The notes below the pieces were generated by a model, which was not told where the DNA came from, made no database searches, and saw nothing but the letters and a program-made list of their open reading frames with translations. From an uncultured Eubacterium sp. (GTDB lineage: Bacteria > Bacillota > Clostridia > Lachnospirales > Lachnospiraceae), in contig CAKRFN010000014.1 of the NCBI GenBank assembly GCA_934320655.1, positions 5,121 through 69,120 of the forward strand: a stretch of DNA of 64,000 nt. The letters run 5' to 3'. Every line of letters starts with the position of its first letter. Position 1 is the stretch's first letter. Positions 1-7,858 of this stretch are shown here, piece after piece. The position numbers and the translations under genes are program-made.

Positions 1-297
1 ATCAACAATTTGCGGGTAACACCCGATATATTATTAAATGATGCAGTGACGATCCCGCAGGTAGATATTCCGCAGGTGCCGATCATCAAGGGAGATGCGA
101 AAAGTATCTCGATCGGTGCAGCGAGCATTATCGCAAAGGTGACGAGGGATCGCATGATGGTGGATTATGACAGGCAGTATCCGGGCTATTCGTTTGCGGA
201 AAACAAGGGATACGGCTCCGCGGCGCATATCGATGCATTGAAGCGGCTGGGCGCGACACCGATCCACAGGCAGTCATTTATCGGACACTTTATATAA
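1..297 (+). CDS. rnhB: Ribonuclease HII, C-terminal part (cut by window edge)
   Basis: Removes RNA primers and misincorporated ribonucleotides from RNA:DNA hybrids. The frame is open from base 1 and holds the type 2 RNase H signature KGDAKSISIGAASIIAKVTRD followed by YSFAENKGYGSAAHIDAL, the hallmark of the C-terminal half. The N-terminal half with the first catalytic acidic residues lies left of the window, so the true start is not visible. It is followed by a FliK-like and an FlhB-tail-like gene, the same order as rnhB-ylqG-ylqH in Bacillus subtilis. Confidence 0.93.
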   Translation: MNNLRVTPDILLNDAVTIPQVDIPQVPIIKGDAKSISIGAASIIAKVTRDRMMVDYDRQYPGYSFAENKGYGSAAHIDALKRLGATPIHRQSFIGHFI

Positions 298-360
298 CAC
301 CGTAAAAGCCGGAAAACGGCTTGCGGATGTATCGCAGCATACCATGTGGGGGATGACCGG

Positions 361-2049
361 ATGCAGATTTCTTATGTCGGACAATATAATAAAAATGCCG
401 GACAGCCGGTAGGCACACCGGTGCCGAGTACCGCAGTCACGAGTCTGACGGCGGCGATCCGTGAGCTGGCACCGGGCAGTATTTTTGAGGGAAATGTATC
501 TTTTGTCAAAGGTGCCAATGTGATCTTAAGTCTGGAGAACGGACAGAATGTACATGCCAGACTGGATAAAAATGCACTGAAGCTCGTGCCGGGACAGTCG
601 ATGTTTTTTCAAGTCAAATCCAATGAGGGCGGTGTCGTGGCGATCCGTCCATATATGGGCACCGGAACGTCCAATCCGACACTGATGCGCGCGTTGCAGG
701 CGGCGGGGCTGCCGATGGACGAGCGGAATCTCCAGATGGTCAATGAGATGATGAAGGAGCAGATGCCGATTCACGCGGATGCGCTGGCGGATATGCACCG
801 CGCGATTGTCGCAAATGAGAATATCAGCGTGGATACACTTGTGCAGATGCGAAAGCTGGGTCTGCCGATCACTCCGCAGATGGCGGCGCAGTTTGAAAAT
901 TACCGCAATGATACACATATGCTGCTTGGGCAGATGAATGATCTGATGGAGGAGCTGCCACAGTTTCTGGAATCACAAGGTATGGATGTACCACAGATGG
1001 TAGGGCTGAATACACAACTGCTCGGTATCCTCACAGAAGGAATGACTGACGATGCGGGGCAGGCTGTACAGTCGTCGGAAACATCAGCGGATGTTACGAT
1101 GCTGCCGCAGGAGAGGGGCGCTGAGGTGGAAGGCATGTTTTTTGACGGAGAGGCGGGTGCTGCGGATGCACAGCCGGCGGTCAGATATGCGCCGCAGCAG
1201 TTGGGCGCTGTGTTGGATTCACAGACACAGGAGAGTTTTTCGGATCTGCTGCGCAGTATCGGGGATCTGGTCGAGAATGATGCCGTCTTTGACGAAAATG
1301 GCGATCTGAACCTGAATCTGACAACAAAAAAAATGCTTTCCTTGATCGACCACGAGTTGCAGACGCAGTTGGCAAAGGGCGGGCTCGAGGCGGATGATGT
1401 AAAGGATCTGCTGTCGCACAAGGGCTACCAGAAGCTGTTAAACAATGTGATGGAGGAACAGTGGCTCGTGCGCCCTTCCGAGGTGAAGTCGAAGGAGCGG
1501 ATCAGCGGGTTGTATGAGCGGCTGGAACGGCAGATGGAGGAGATCTCCAAGGTGCTGAAGCTGACGGGCAATGAAAATTCGGCACTGGGGCATTCGGTTG
1601 AGCAGATCCGTGGCAATGTGGAATTTATGAATCAGGTCAACCAGATCTACAATTATGTGCAGATTCCGCTGAAAATGAACGGGCACAATGCGAACGGAGA
1701 CCTGTATGTCTATACAAATAAGCGAAGGGCGCGCGAGGAAAACGGTGAGCTTTCCGCATTTTTGCATCTGGATATGGAGCATCTGGGATCGACCGATGTG
1801 TCGGTGAAAATGAAGGGGAAATCGGTAGATACCAATTTTTCTTTTTCGGATGATGAGAGTTATGCACTTGTAGAAAAATATCTTCCGATCCTCGATGCCA
1901 AGCTGTCGGCACTCGGATATAACGTGACGCTCACGGTCAGTGGCGACAGGGGCAGGATGGATTTTGTGGAGGATTTTCTGAAAAAGGATCTTCCCGGTGC
2001 AGGCAGCACCGGTGTGGTACACCGCTATTCGTTCGATGTGAGGGCATGA
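361..2049 (+). CDS. FliK-like protein (flagellar hook-length control C-terminal domain), YlqG type
   Basis: Protein of about 562 residues. The last ~110 residues resemble the FliK/Flg_hook C-terminal domain: an ELSAFLHLDMEHLGSTDVSVKM segment, then FSFSDDESYALVEKYLP and the terminal beta strands. The N-terminal ~450 residues are an acidic, Gln/Met-rich region that I do not assign. ATG at 361 is preferred because GGGGGA lies 7 bases upstream; an in-frame GTG at 346 would add five residues. The next gene starts one base after the stop, so the two are coupled. In B. subtilis the equivalent ylqG sits outside the flagellar operons next to rnhB, so a direct hook-length role is not certain. Confidence 0.75.
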   Translation: MQISYVGQYNKNAGQPVGTPVPSTAVTSLTAAIRELAPGSIFEGNVSFVKGANVILSLENGQNVHARLDKNALKLVPGQSMFFQVKSNEGGVVAIRPYMGTGTSNPTLMRALQAAGLPMDERNLQMVNEMMKEQMPIHADALADMHRAIVANENISVDTLVQMRKLGLPITPQMAAQFENYRNDTHMLLGQMNDLMEELPQFLESQGMDVPQMVGLNTQLLGILTEGMTDDAGQAVQSSETSADVTMLPQERGAEVEGMFFDGEAGAADAQPAVRYAPQQLGAVLDSQTQESFSDLLRSIGDLVENDAVFDENGDLNLNLTTKKMLSLIDHELQTQLAKGGLEADDVKDLLSHKGYQKLLNNVMEEQWLVRPSEVKSKERISGLYERLERQMEEISKVLKLTGNENSALGHSVEQIRGNVEFMNQVNQIYNYVQIPLKMNGHNANGDLYVYTNKRRAREENGELSAFLHLDMEHLGSTDVSVKMKGKSVDTNFSFSDDESYALVEKYLPILDAKLSALGYNVTLTVSGDRGRMDFVEDFLKKDLPGAGSTGVVHRYSFDVRA

Positions 2050-2050
2050 G

Positions 2051-2344
2051 ATGGCAGATAACAAACAGACAGGTGAAAAAGCAAAAACGGCGGTGGCACT
2101 GGCATATACGCCCGGAGATGCCGCCCCGAAGATACTAGCGACCGGTAAGGGAGCGCTCGCGGATCGGATCATAGAGACCGCGAAGGAGGCGGATGTTCCG
2201 ACCTACAAGGATGACAAGCTCGCAGACACGCTTTCTAGACTGGAGATCGGGGATATGATCCCGCCGGAGTTGTATGAGGTTGTGGCGGAGATCCTCGTCT
2301 TTGTCAATGACATGGACCGGATCCGTGCAAAGCTTGGAAAATAG
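2051..2344 (+). CDS. FlhB C-terminal-domain-like protein (FhlB/YlqH type)
   Basis: A 97-residue protein matching only the cytoplasmic C-terminal domain of FlhB/EscU export-gate proteins (KTAVALAYTPGDAAPKILATGKG, then IPPELYEVVAEILVFV). It has no membrane segments. The NPTH autocleavage motif of full FlhB is replaced by YTPGDAAPK, so self-cleavage is not expected. It begins one base after the FliK-like gene. In full FlhB this domain interacts with FliK in substrate-specificity switching, which makes the adjacent pair meaningful, but the function of stand-alone copies is not established. Confidence 0.8.
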   Translation: MADNKQTGEKAKTAVALAYTPGDAAPKILATGKGALADRIIETAKEADVPTYKDDKLADTLSRLEIGDMIPPELYEVVAEILVFVNDMDRIRAKLGK

Positions 2345-2395
2345 GAAAAACAGAGCAGGCTGGCAAATACAGATACGTACATGATGGGAGAATCA

Positions 2396-3307
2396 ATGGA
2401 ACAGGACTTATACATGCAGACAGAACATATATGGAAACGAAAGGGCAACAGTCCAGTGCTCACGGAATACGATTATGAACTTACGGCAGGAGAGATCCTG
2501 CCGCTTTTACAATTTCCGCTGTTATCACAGTGTGAGGGAATCCGGCATGGATTTACGACGCGCTACGGAGGTGTGAGCAAGGGCGAGTGGAGCAGCCTGA
2601 ATCTGAGCTTCACGAGAGGCGATGATGAGGCTGCTGTGCGGGAAAATTTTGCGCGAGTGGCAGCGGCGTTTGGGGTGTCACCGGAGCAGATCGTCTGCTC
2701 GAAGCAGACGCATACGACAAATGTGCGCCGTGTGTATGCTGCGGACGGTGGCGCGGGCGTGACGCGCCCTTTGGAGTGGGATGATGTCGACGGACTGATC
2801 ACGGACGAGCCGGGCGTGCTGCTCGGCACATTTTATGCGGATTGTGTGCCTCTGTTTTTTGTTGATCCGGTGCATCGGGCAATCGGTTTGTCACATTCCG
2901 GCTGGCGGGGAACGGTTGCGCGCATGGGTGCTGTGACGCTGCGTGCGATGGCGGACGCATTTGGCACACAGCCGGCGGATGTGCGCTGCGCGATCGGACC
3001 AAGCATCTGTGTGGACTGCTACGAAGTCAGCGAGGATGTGGCAGAGCAGTTTCGTGCTGTATTCCAAGAGTATACAGACGAGATCCTGCACGCGAAGGGC
3101 GGCGGCAAATACCAGCTTGATTTGTGGGCGGCAAACCGTCATGTACTGCTCGATGCGGGCGTAACGCCCTCACATTTACAGATCACGGACATCTGCACCT
3201 GCTGCAATCCCACGCACCTGTTTTCACACCGCTATACCGGCGGCAGGAGAGGAAATCTTGGGGCGTTTTTGATGGTGGAGGATCACTCTGCCGATCTATA
3301 TCAATAA
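2396..3307 (+). CDS. pgeF: YfiH/LACC1-family multicopper-type purine nucleoside enzyme (peptidoglycan editing factor PgeF)
   Basis: About 303 residues. Family landmarks are visible in order: RHGFTTRYGGVSKGEW, CSKQTHTTNV, ADCVPLFFVDP, IGLSHSGWRGT, IGPSICVDCYEV and CTCCNPTHLFSHR; the conserved His and Cys residues are the metal ligands. Relatives act on purine nucleosides or prevent L-Ser misincorporation into peptidoglycan. ATG 2396 is preferred over the in-frame ATG at 2381 because GGGAG sits 5 bases ahead of it. It probably belongs to the rnhB transcript; a small hairpin follows the stop. Confidence 0.9.
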   Translation: MEQDLYMQTEHIWKRKGNSPVLTEYDYELTAGEILPLLQFPLLSQCEGIRHGFTTRYGGVSKGEWSSLNLSFTRGDDEAAVRENFARVAAAFGVSPEQIVCSKQTHTTNVRRVYAADGGAGVTRPLEWDDVDGLITDEPGVLLGTFYADCVPLFFVDPVHRAIGLSHSGWRGTVARMGAVTLRAMADAFGTQPADVRCAIGPSICVDCYEVSEDVAEQFRAVFQEYTDEILHAKGGGKYQLDLWAANRHVLLDAGVTPSHLQITDICTCCNPTHLFSHRYTGGRRGNLGAFLMVEDHSADLYQ

Positions 3308-3312
3308 AAAGA

Positions 3313-3328
3313 TACCCGAATACGGGTA
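3313..3328. repeat. Short inverted repeat between pgeF and the HTH-Uma2 gene
   Basis: TACCCG-AATA-CGGGTA, a 6-bp stem with a 4-base loop, 5 bases after the pgeF stop and 7 bases upstream of the next promoter's -35. It could be a weak terminator or, given its position, an operator for the HTH protein encoded next. Confidence 0.45.
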
Positions 3329-3335
3329 AAATATA

Positions 3336-3365
3336 TTGACATCGCACCTCGTCCGGATGTATGAT
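3336..3365 (+). promoter_or_regulatory. SigA-type promoter of the HTH-Uma2 gene
   Basis: TTGACA at 3336-3341, an 18-base spacer and TATGAT at 3360-3365. A strong AAAGGAGGG ribosome site follows before ATG 3397. It gives this gene its own promoter inside a housekeeping run. Confidence 0.75.
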
Positions 3366-3396
3366 AGGATCAGAATAAGAAAAAGGAGGGTGCGGC

Positions 3397-4281
3397 ATGA
3401 CGATTGAAGAACTTCGGGTAAGAAAGAAGAATTTGAAGATTACTACGCGGGAGCTGGCAGTGTTGGCTGACTTGCCACAGGGGACGGTGAGCAAGATTTT
3501 GACCGGTGAGACAAAGAACCCTTCCTATCTTACGATTGAGAAATTGGCGGATACGATAGAAAAGCAGGAGATGCTGGAGAGACTGAGGGCCTATCAGGAA
3601 GCGATGCACCGTTACTTTACAGAGCATCCGGAGGATGCAGGAGATCAGAAGAAGTTTGAAAAAATATACCGGGAAGAGCATCATTTGGAGCAGAATGTGC
3701 CGATTCCCTTTGCTGTCCCGCAGGCAGATTTGTCATTATATCATGGGAATCTTGCGTTGCACGATCGTAGAATGACTGCCTCCGAGCTGCATAAGCTGGG
3801 AGAAGGGCGGGAGTGCCAACTGATCAACGGAGATCTGATTGTAGCTGAGATGGCGGGAGTCAGCCATCAGAGAATGGTGAGAAAGCTTGGCAGATTGATC
3901 AGCGAGTTTATTGAATCCAGACATGGCAGTTGTGAAGTGTTTGATGTAGGTGTCAATGTATATCTGGACGAGGATGAGTACACACTGGTCATTCCGGATA
4001 TTGCCGTGGTCTGCGATCCGGATCAGATCTGTGAAAAAGGAGTGATGGGGGCTCCGGACTGGATCATTGAAGTAGTTTCAATGAGTACAAAACAGATTGA
4101 TTATCATAAGAAACTTCATAAATATATGGATGCAGGGGTTCGGGAATACTGGATTGTGGATATAGACCGGAGTATGGTTTCCGTATGTATCAATGGAGAG
4201 CCGATGCAGATCACAATCTATAGTTTTGATGAGGAGATTCCCGTAGGTATCTATGACGGAGCATTGAGCATCCGGATGTGA
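3397..4281 (+). CDS. HTH domain fused to Uma2-family (DUF820) PD-(D/E)XK nuclease-like domain
   Basis: A 294-residue two-domain protein. Residues ~1-60 form an XRE-like helix-turn-helix (TTRELAVLADLPQGTVSKIL). Residues ~120-290 match the Uma2/DUF820 family: MTASELHKLGEGRECQLINGDL, then VIPDIAVVCDPD, GAPDWIIEVVS and YHKKLHKYMDAGVREYWIVD. The PD...E-x-V core is the restriction-endonuclease-like active-site region. The activity of the family is poorly known. It has its own promoter and separates pgeF from yraN, which suggests an inserted gene. Its stop overlaps the yraN start. Confidence 0.8.
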   Translation: MTIEELRVRKKNLKITTRELAVLADLPQGTVSKILTGETKNPSYLTIEKLADTIEKQEMLERLRAYQEAMHRYFTEHPEDAGDQKKFEKIYREEHHLEQNVPIPFAVPQADLSLYHGNLALHDRRMTASELHKLGEGRECQLINGDLIVAEMAGVSHQRMVRKLGRLISEFIESRHGSCEVFDVGVNVYLDEDEYTLVIPDIAVVCDPDQICEKGVMGAPDWIIEVVSMSTKQIDYHKKLHKYMDAGVREYWIVDIDRSMVSVCINGEPMQITIYSFDEEIPVGIYDGALSIRM

Positions 4282-4673
4282 ATTTTCAGGCAGGAGCTAT
4301 TTTGCGCAGACGAAACAACAGACAGATTGGTGATGAAAAAGAGGCATTTGTATGTGAATGGCTGGAAAAACAGGGATACAGAATCGTGGAGCGCAATTTC
4401 CGCTGCCGCAGCGGCGAGGTCGATATTGTAGCGAGAGAGGGCTGTTACCTTGTTTTTATAGAGGTAAAATATCGCAGGAGCGTAGAATGCGGTGATCCAT
4501 CTGAAGCGGTAGACTACCGCAAACAGCAGACGATCTCACGGGTAGCATCGTTTTATCTGCTTCGGCACGGCTATACGGAAAGCACACCGGTACGTTTTGA
4601 TGTGGTGTCAGTGAGTGGAACGGATACGGTCGGGGTGATGCTGTACCGCAATGCGTTTGAATATTGCGGGTAG
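4278..4673 (+). CDS. yraN: YraN/UPF0102 family endonuclease-like protein
   Basis: 131 residues with the family landmarks GDEKEAFVCEWLEKQGYRIVERNFRCRSGEVDIVAREG and LVFIEVKYRR: a PD-(D/E)XK-type fold with a GE-x-D-I...FIEVK core. Function is not established; homologues commonly sit beside rnhB. Translation appears to begin at GTG 4278, overlapping the TGA of the previous gene by four bases, which implies coupling to it. Confidence 0.87.
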   Translation: MNFQAGAILRRRNNRQIGDEKEAFVCEWLEKQGYRIVERNFRCRSGEVDIVAREGCYLVFIEVKYRRSVECGDPSEAVDYRKQQTISRVASFYLLRHGYTESTPVRFDVVSVSGTDTVGVMLYRNAFEYCG

Positions 4674-4722
4674 GGGATGGATAGCTGCAACATTATTTAG
4701 GAAAATAAAGGTGGAAAAAGAA

Positions 4723-5511
4723 GTGTCAACCATAGAATCAGGAAACGAGATAACAAAAGAATTACGAAAAGAGATCAGGGATGCCATCTGCAAAGAGGCA
4801 CGAATATGTGGTGAAATGCTCGTACATGCGGACAGAGACAGCCTTCGTATTGAATCAAAGCAGGGGCAGGCGAATTTTGTCACGAAATATGATGTGTCCG
4901 TGGAGGCATATCTCAGGGAGCATCTGCTACAGATCGTTCCGGATGCGGTATTTATCGGGGAAGAGAGTGAGACACACAGCGGTGTGGGAGCGAAACATGC
5001 GTTTATTGTTGATCCGATCGACGGTACGACGAATTTTATCAAAGATTATCATGCGAGCGCGATTTCAATCGCGCTGCTTGATGAGGGGCAGGTTGTGATC
5101 GGGGTCGTATACAATCCTTATCTGGACGAGATGTTTTGGGCAGAACGCGGGATGGGAGCATTTTGTAACGGAGAGAGAATCCATGTGTCTGACCAACCGT
5201 TAGAGAATGGACTCGTTTTGTTTGGAGCTTCGCCGTATGATAAGCAGTTATGGAAACGGTCATTTGAGTTGGCATATGCCTATTTTGAAAAAGCATTAGA
5301 TATCAGAAGAAGCGGATCAGCGGCGCTCGATCTGTGTTCGATTGCAGCAGGGAGGGCAGAATTATACTTTGAATTACAGTTGTCTCCATGGGATTATGCT
5401 GCCGGTTCGCTGATTGTGGAAGAAGCTGGTGGTGTGGTCACTGGGATAGATGGAGAGCCGATTCAGTTTGAACGACCCTCATCTATATTGGCGCAAAATA
5501 AGCAAAGATAA
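4723..5511 (+). CDS. suhB: Inositol monophosphatase family phosphatase (SuhB-like)
   Basis: A Mg-dependent sugar phosphatase of the inositol monophosphatase family. Metal-binding motifs are all present: GEES, DPIDGTTNF and SPWDYAAGSLIVEEAGG. The frame is open from 4651, but that would overlap yraN. GTG 4723 has AAGGTGG 8 bases upstream and gives the family-typical length of ~262 residues. Substrate could be inositol-1-phosphate, a related sugar phosphate or 3'-phosphoadenosine nucleotides; the motifs do not decide, though PAP removal would be useful in a genome that makes PAPS. Confidence 0.85.
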   Translation: MSTIESGNEITKELRKEIRDAICKEARICGEMLVHADRDSLRIESKQGQANFVTKYDVSVEAYLREHLLQIVPDAVFIGEESETHSGVGAKHAFIVDPIDGTTNFIKDYHASAISIALLDEGQVVIGVVYNPYLDEMFWAERGMGAFCNGERIHVSDQPLENGLVLFGASPYDKQLWKRSFELAYAYFEKALDIRRSGSAALDLCSIAAGRAELYFELQLSPWDYAAGSLIVEEAGGVVTGIDGEPIQFERPSSILAQNKQR

Positions 5512-5525
5512 AATGGCTGTGCCTA

Positions 5526-6845
5526 TTATTCTGAGATAGGAAATTCTGACAGACCTGACACACACCACAATGGCAGATTGATCAACCAGTTCTGCTTACG
5601 ATAATCTTTCATGGAAGTTCTGACTGCGTATGCTGGTTTGTATTTATCGACATATGCTTTCAGACTTTTCGATTGAAGATTTTCCTCTGCTTTTACCTCG
5701 ATCGGAATAACAGCGCCTTTTATCTGAATCAGGAAGTCAATTTCATTCCGTGATTTTACGTTGGAGTAATAGTAGGGTATATAGGATGTTGTACTTACAA
5801 GCTGTTGATGAACATACTGCTCTGCCATCGCACCTTTAAATTCTATGAAGATGCGGTTCCCTTCCAATAGGCTTTCTACATTCAGATCTGTCATTGCGCC
5901 TAACAGTCCGATATCTACCATAAATAGTTTATAAGAAGAAAAATTTGTATATGCTTTCAACGGCAGATTTGGTTTTTCCACACAATAAACTTTATACAGC
6001 AGACCACAATCGATCAGCCATTGTATGGATACTTCAAAATCTGCGGATCTTGCCCCCTTTTTTATCTGTCCAAAAAAGAATTTTTTATTTTCTTTTGTCA
6101 ACTGCATAGGAACAGAATTCCATACCATACGGGTTCGTTCCAATTCAGTCCTGTTTTCTATATGTTTACTGAAATCGCTTTCGTATAGGCGCAGAATGGT
6201 ATTTTGAACTTCACGAACAGCATCATAATCACGGTCCTGCAAATAGGTCATTACAGCTTCTGGCATTCCGCCAATAAAATAGTATTTTTTGAGGTTGGCA
6301 ATATACTTGTCCCGAAATGTGACCAATTTATCGTTCTCCGGCTGATCTACATACGCAGCAAGCTGGTCGTCGCCCACCGCGGTCAGAAATTCTTTGTAGG
6401 AAAGCGGATACATTGTCAGTAAATTTACTTTACCTACAGGATAGGATATTCCTTTATGCATTGCGACTCCAAGCAAAGAACCTGCGGCTATTATATGGTA
6501 CGCCGGTGCATTTTCACAAAAATACTTCAGACAGCTTAATGCAAGCGGAACCTCCTGAATCTCATCTAAAATAATGAGTGTTTCGCCTGCAAGCACTTTT
6601 GTATGGGTTTCAATTCCGATATCTTCCAGAATTCGCTCTACATCAAAATCTTTCGAAAAGGAATCCTGCATATGGACATTATGATCCATATTCACATAGG
6701 CAACGTATTTATAATATTGCTGACCAAATTTTTTCATGATCCATGTTTTGCCAACCTGTCTGGCTCCCTGTAAAATTAAAGGTTTTCGGTCTGATTTATT
6801 TTTCCATGCAATCAGATCCTGCATAATCGTTCGTTCCAATGACAT
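5526..6845 (-). CDS. AAA+ ATPase with C-terminal DUF4143 domain
   Basis: 439 residues. Residues 27-34 are a Walker A (GARQVGKT) and LIILDEIQE near residue 90 is Walker B. AAGS (sensor-like) follows, and the C-terminus carries the DUF4143 nuclease-like segment NEIDFLIQ...VIPIEVKAE. This family is abundant in gut anaerobes and its role is not established. ATG at 6845 lies only 2 bases after GGAGG, whereas TTG at codon 3 is 8 bases away and may be the true start. It stands alone on the minus strand with a good promoter. Confidence 0.88.
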   Translation of the reverse strand: MSLERTIMQDLIAWKNKSDRKPLILQGARQVGKTWIMKKFGQQYYKYVAYVNMDHNVHMQDSFSKDFDVERILEDIGIETHTKVLAGETLIILDEIQEVPLALSCLKYFCENAPAYHIIAAGSLLGVAMHKGISYPVGKVNLLTMYPLSYKEFLTAVGDDQLAAYVDQPENDKLVTFRDKYIANLKKYYFIGGMPEAVMTYLQDRDYDAVREVQNTILRLYESDFSKHIENRTELERTRMVWNSVPMQLTKENKKFFFGQIKKGARSADFEVSIQWLIDCGLLYKVYCVEKPNLPLKAYTNFSSYKLFMVDIGLLGAMTDLNVESLLEGNRIFIEFKGAMAEQYVHQQLVSTTSYIPYYYSNVKSRNEIDFLIQIKGAVIPIEVKAEENLQSKSLKAYVDKYKPAYAVRTSMKDYRKQNWLINLPLWCVSGLSEFPISE

Positions 6846-6874
6846 TTCCTCCGTTTGATTTGCGTTACAATTAT

Positions 6875-6903
6875 AGTATATACATTTTTTTGAATGTTAT
6901 CAA
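6875..6903 (-). promoter_or_regulatory. Promoter of the DUF4143 ATPase
   Basis: On the minus strand, TTGATA (6898-6903), 17-base spacer, TATACT (6875-6880). A near-repeat of ACATTTTTTTGAA occurs twice (from about 6882 and 6915, plus strand), flanking the -35, and could be operator half-sites. Confidence 0.65.
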
Positions 6904-7187
6904 TGAATAAAATAACATTTTTTTGAACGACATTTAATTATAAATCAACAATTTCTTGAATCATGCGCAAAAAACAAAGGCAAATAGGTAAATAGCAAAT
7001 TTAACTTCCGTTTTGCAAAAGTAACTTCTGCTCGAATTATAGACCACTATTTTTACAATGTTCAATCAAACGGAAGTTCTTCATCTATGGATTTTGAGTC
7101 AGACGTTTTGCGAATATACCGGTCAATGAAATCTTCCGGAACAGGGATGTCTTCTCAAATCCTTTCTTAAAGATGCCGCACTTTAGG
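6904..7187. other. AT-rich spacer with gene debris and an inverted repeat
   Basis: No intact gene is seen. It holds an 11-bp inverted repeat (AACTTCCGTTT at 7003-7013 and its complement at 7068-7078). It also holds an 18-base sequence TCATGCGCAAAAAACAAA (6961-6978) that recurs just ahead of the pgi promoter at 23222, and the gene remnant listed separately. Confidence 0.5.
7062..7151 (-). pseudogene. Possible C-terminal gene remnant
   Basis: A 29-residue open stretch preceded at once by a stop and with no start codon reads DIPVPEDFIDRYIRK...EELPFD. Its composition and acidic ELPFD end look like a real protein tail rather than random sequence. The family is not identified; the call rests only on appearance. 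Confidence 0.3.
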
Positions 7188-7237
7188 GAAAAAATAAAGT
7201 GCGTAAGTTGTTGTTACCGGTAACTTACACACTTTAT
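7188..7237 (-). terminator. Rho-independent terminator of the XRE regulator gene
   Basis: A 16-bp stem (arms 7222-7237 and 7194-7209, one G-U pair, 12-base loop) followed on the minus strand by six T (A-run at 7189-7194). It lies just downstream of the regulator stop. Confidence 0.85.
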
Positions 7238-7252
7238 ATTACACTCTCGATT

Positions 7253-7651
7253 TTATTCATCAACACAACTATTTTTATCGGGACGGGATTCACCGTCCCG
7301 AGTTTGCTCTTTGTAGTACAAAACCATCAAACCGCGAACCGCATCGCGATGTTCTTGATTTAATCTGGAGTAGTATGCTAGGATTCGCTTCTGGGTCGGA
7401 TTTAATGCTATCAATTCCGAATGAGATGCATCATCTTCTAAAGATTCTTTGATATCTATATCCAATAAATAGTCGGCACTGACGTTATAGTACTCACAAA
7501 TTTGTTTTAATATGGGGTATGGGGGATCATTTATATCACGTTCATAACTGGACAAGAGCTTGTTGCTAATCATTAAATGCTGTGATACTTCCTTTTGGGA
7601 CAAGTTTCTGGCTTCGCGTAAATCACGAAGTTTTGCACCAAGCGTCTTCAT
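7253..7651 (-). CDS. XRE-family transcriptional regulator
   Basis: 132 residues. An N-terminal XRE helix-turn-helix covers residues ~5-60 (LRDLREARNLSQKEVSQHLMISNKLLSSYERD, then LKQICEYYNVSADYLL). The C-terminal half is helical and unassigned. ATG 7651 is chosen because GGAGGT lies 7 bases upstream; the longer in-frame start at 7666 lies inside that ribosome site. It is divergent from the polysaccharide operon and is the obvious candidate regulator of it. Confidence 0.88.
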   Translation of the reverse strand: MKTLGAKLRDLREARNLSQKEVSQHLMISNKLLSSYERDINDPPYPILKQICEYYNVSADYLLDIDIKESLEDDASHSELIALNPTQKRILAYYSRLNQEHRDAVRGLMVLYYKEQTRDGESRPDKNSCVDE

Positions 7652-7787
7652 ATATGAGACCTCCATACTTAATAATATAAACCACTATAATAATGAACTA
7701 TCGTGATAAGTATAGTCAAAAAATCGCCAAATTAGTTATTCGCAAATGAAAATGCATTGATAAATCCACAAATAAGCGATTGACATA

Positions 7788-7816
7788 TTGACAATCGCGA
7801 GAAACGCGACTAGAAT
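7788..7816 (+). promoter_or_regulatory. Promoter and operator-like palindrome of the polysaccharide operon
   Basis: TTGACA (7788-7793), 17-base spacer, TAGAAT (7811-7816). The spacer is almost filled by a perfect inverted repeat TCGCG-AGAAA-CGCGA (7795-7809). A repressor bound there would block RNA polymerase; the divergent XRE protein is the natural candidate. Confidence 0.7.
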
Positions 7817-7858
7817 ATACGTGATATTTGATGAAAAATGTCGAAAAGAGGTAAAGCA

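Noticed and set aside
900..2172. Long open frames on the minus strand opposite the FliK-like gene
   Set aside because: They lack ribosome sites, have Cys/Ser/Arg-rich composition typical of antisense frames and match no family; the plus-strand gene explains the region.
5526..6845. Anti-phage defence system at the DUF4143 ATPase and the Uma2 protein
   Set aside because: The two families are often called defence-like, but no partner nuclease, methylase or toxin is adjacent, so there is no support in the sequence.
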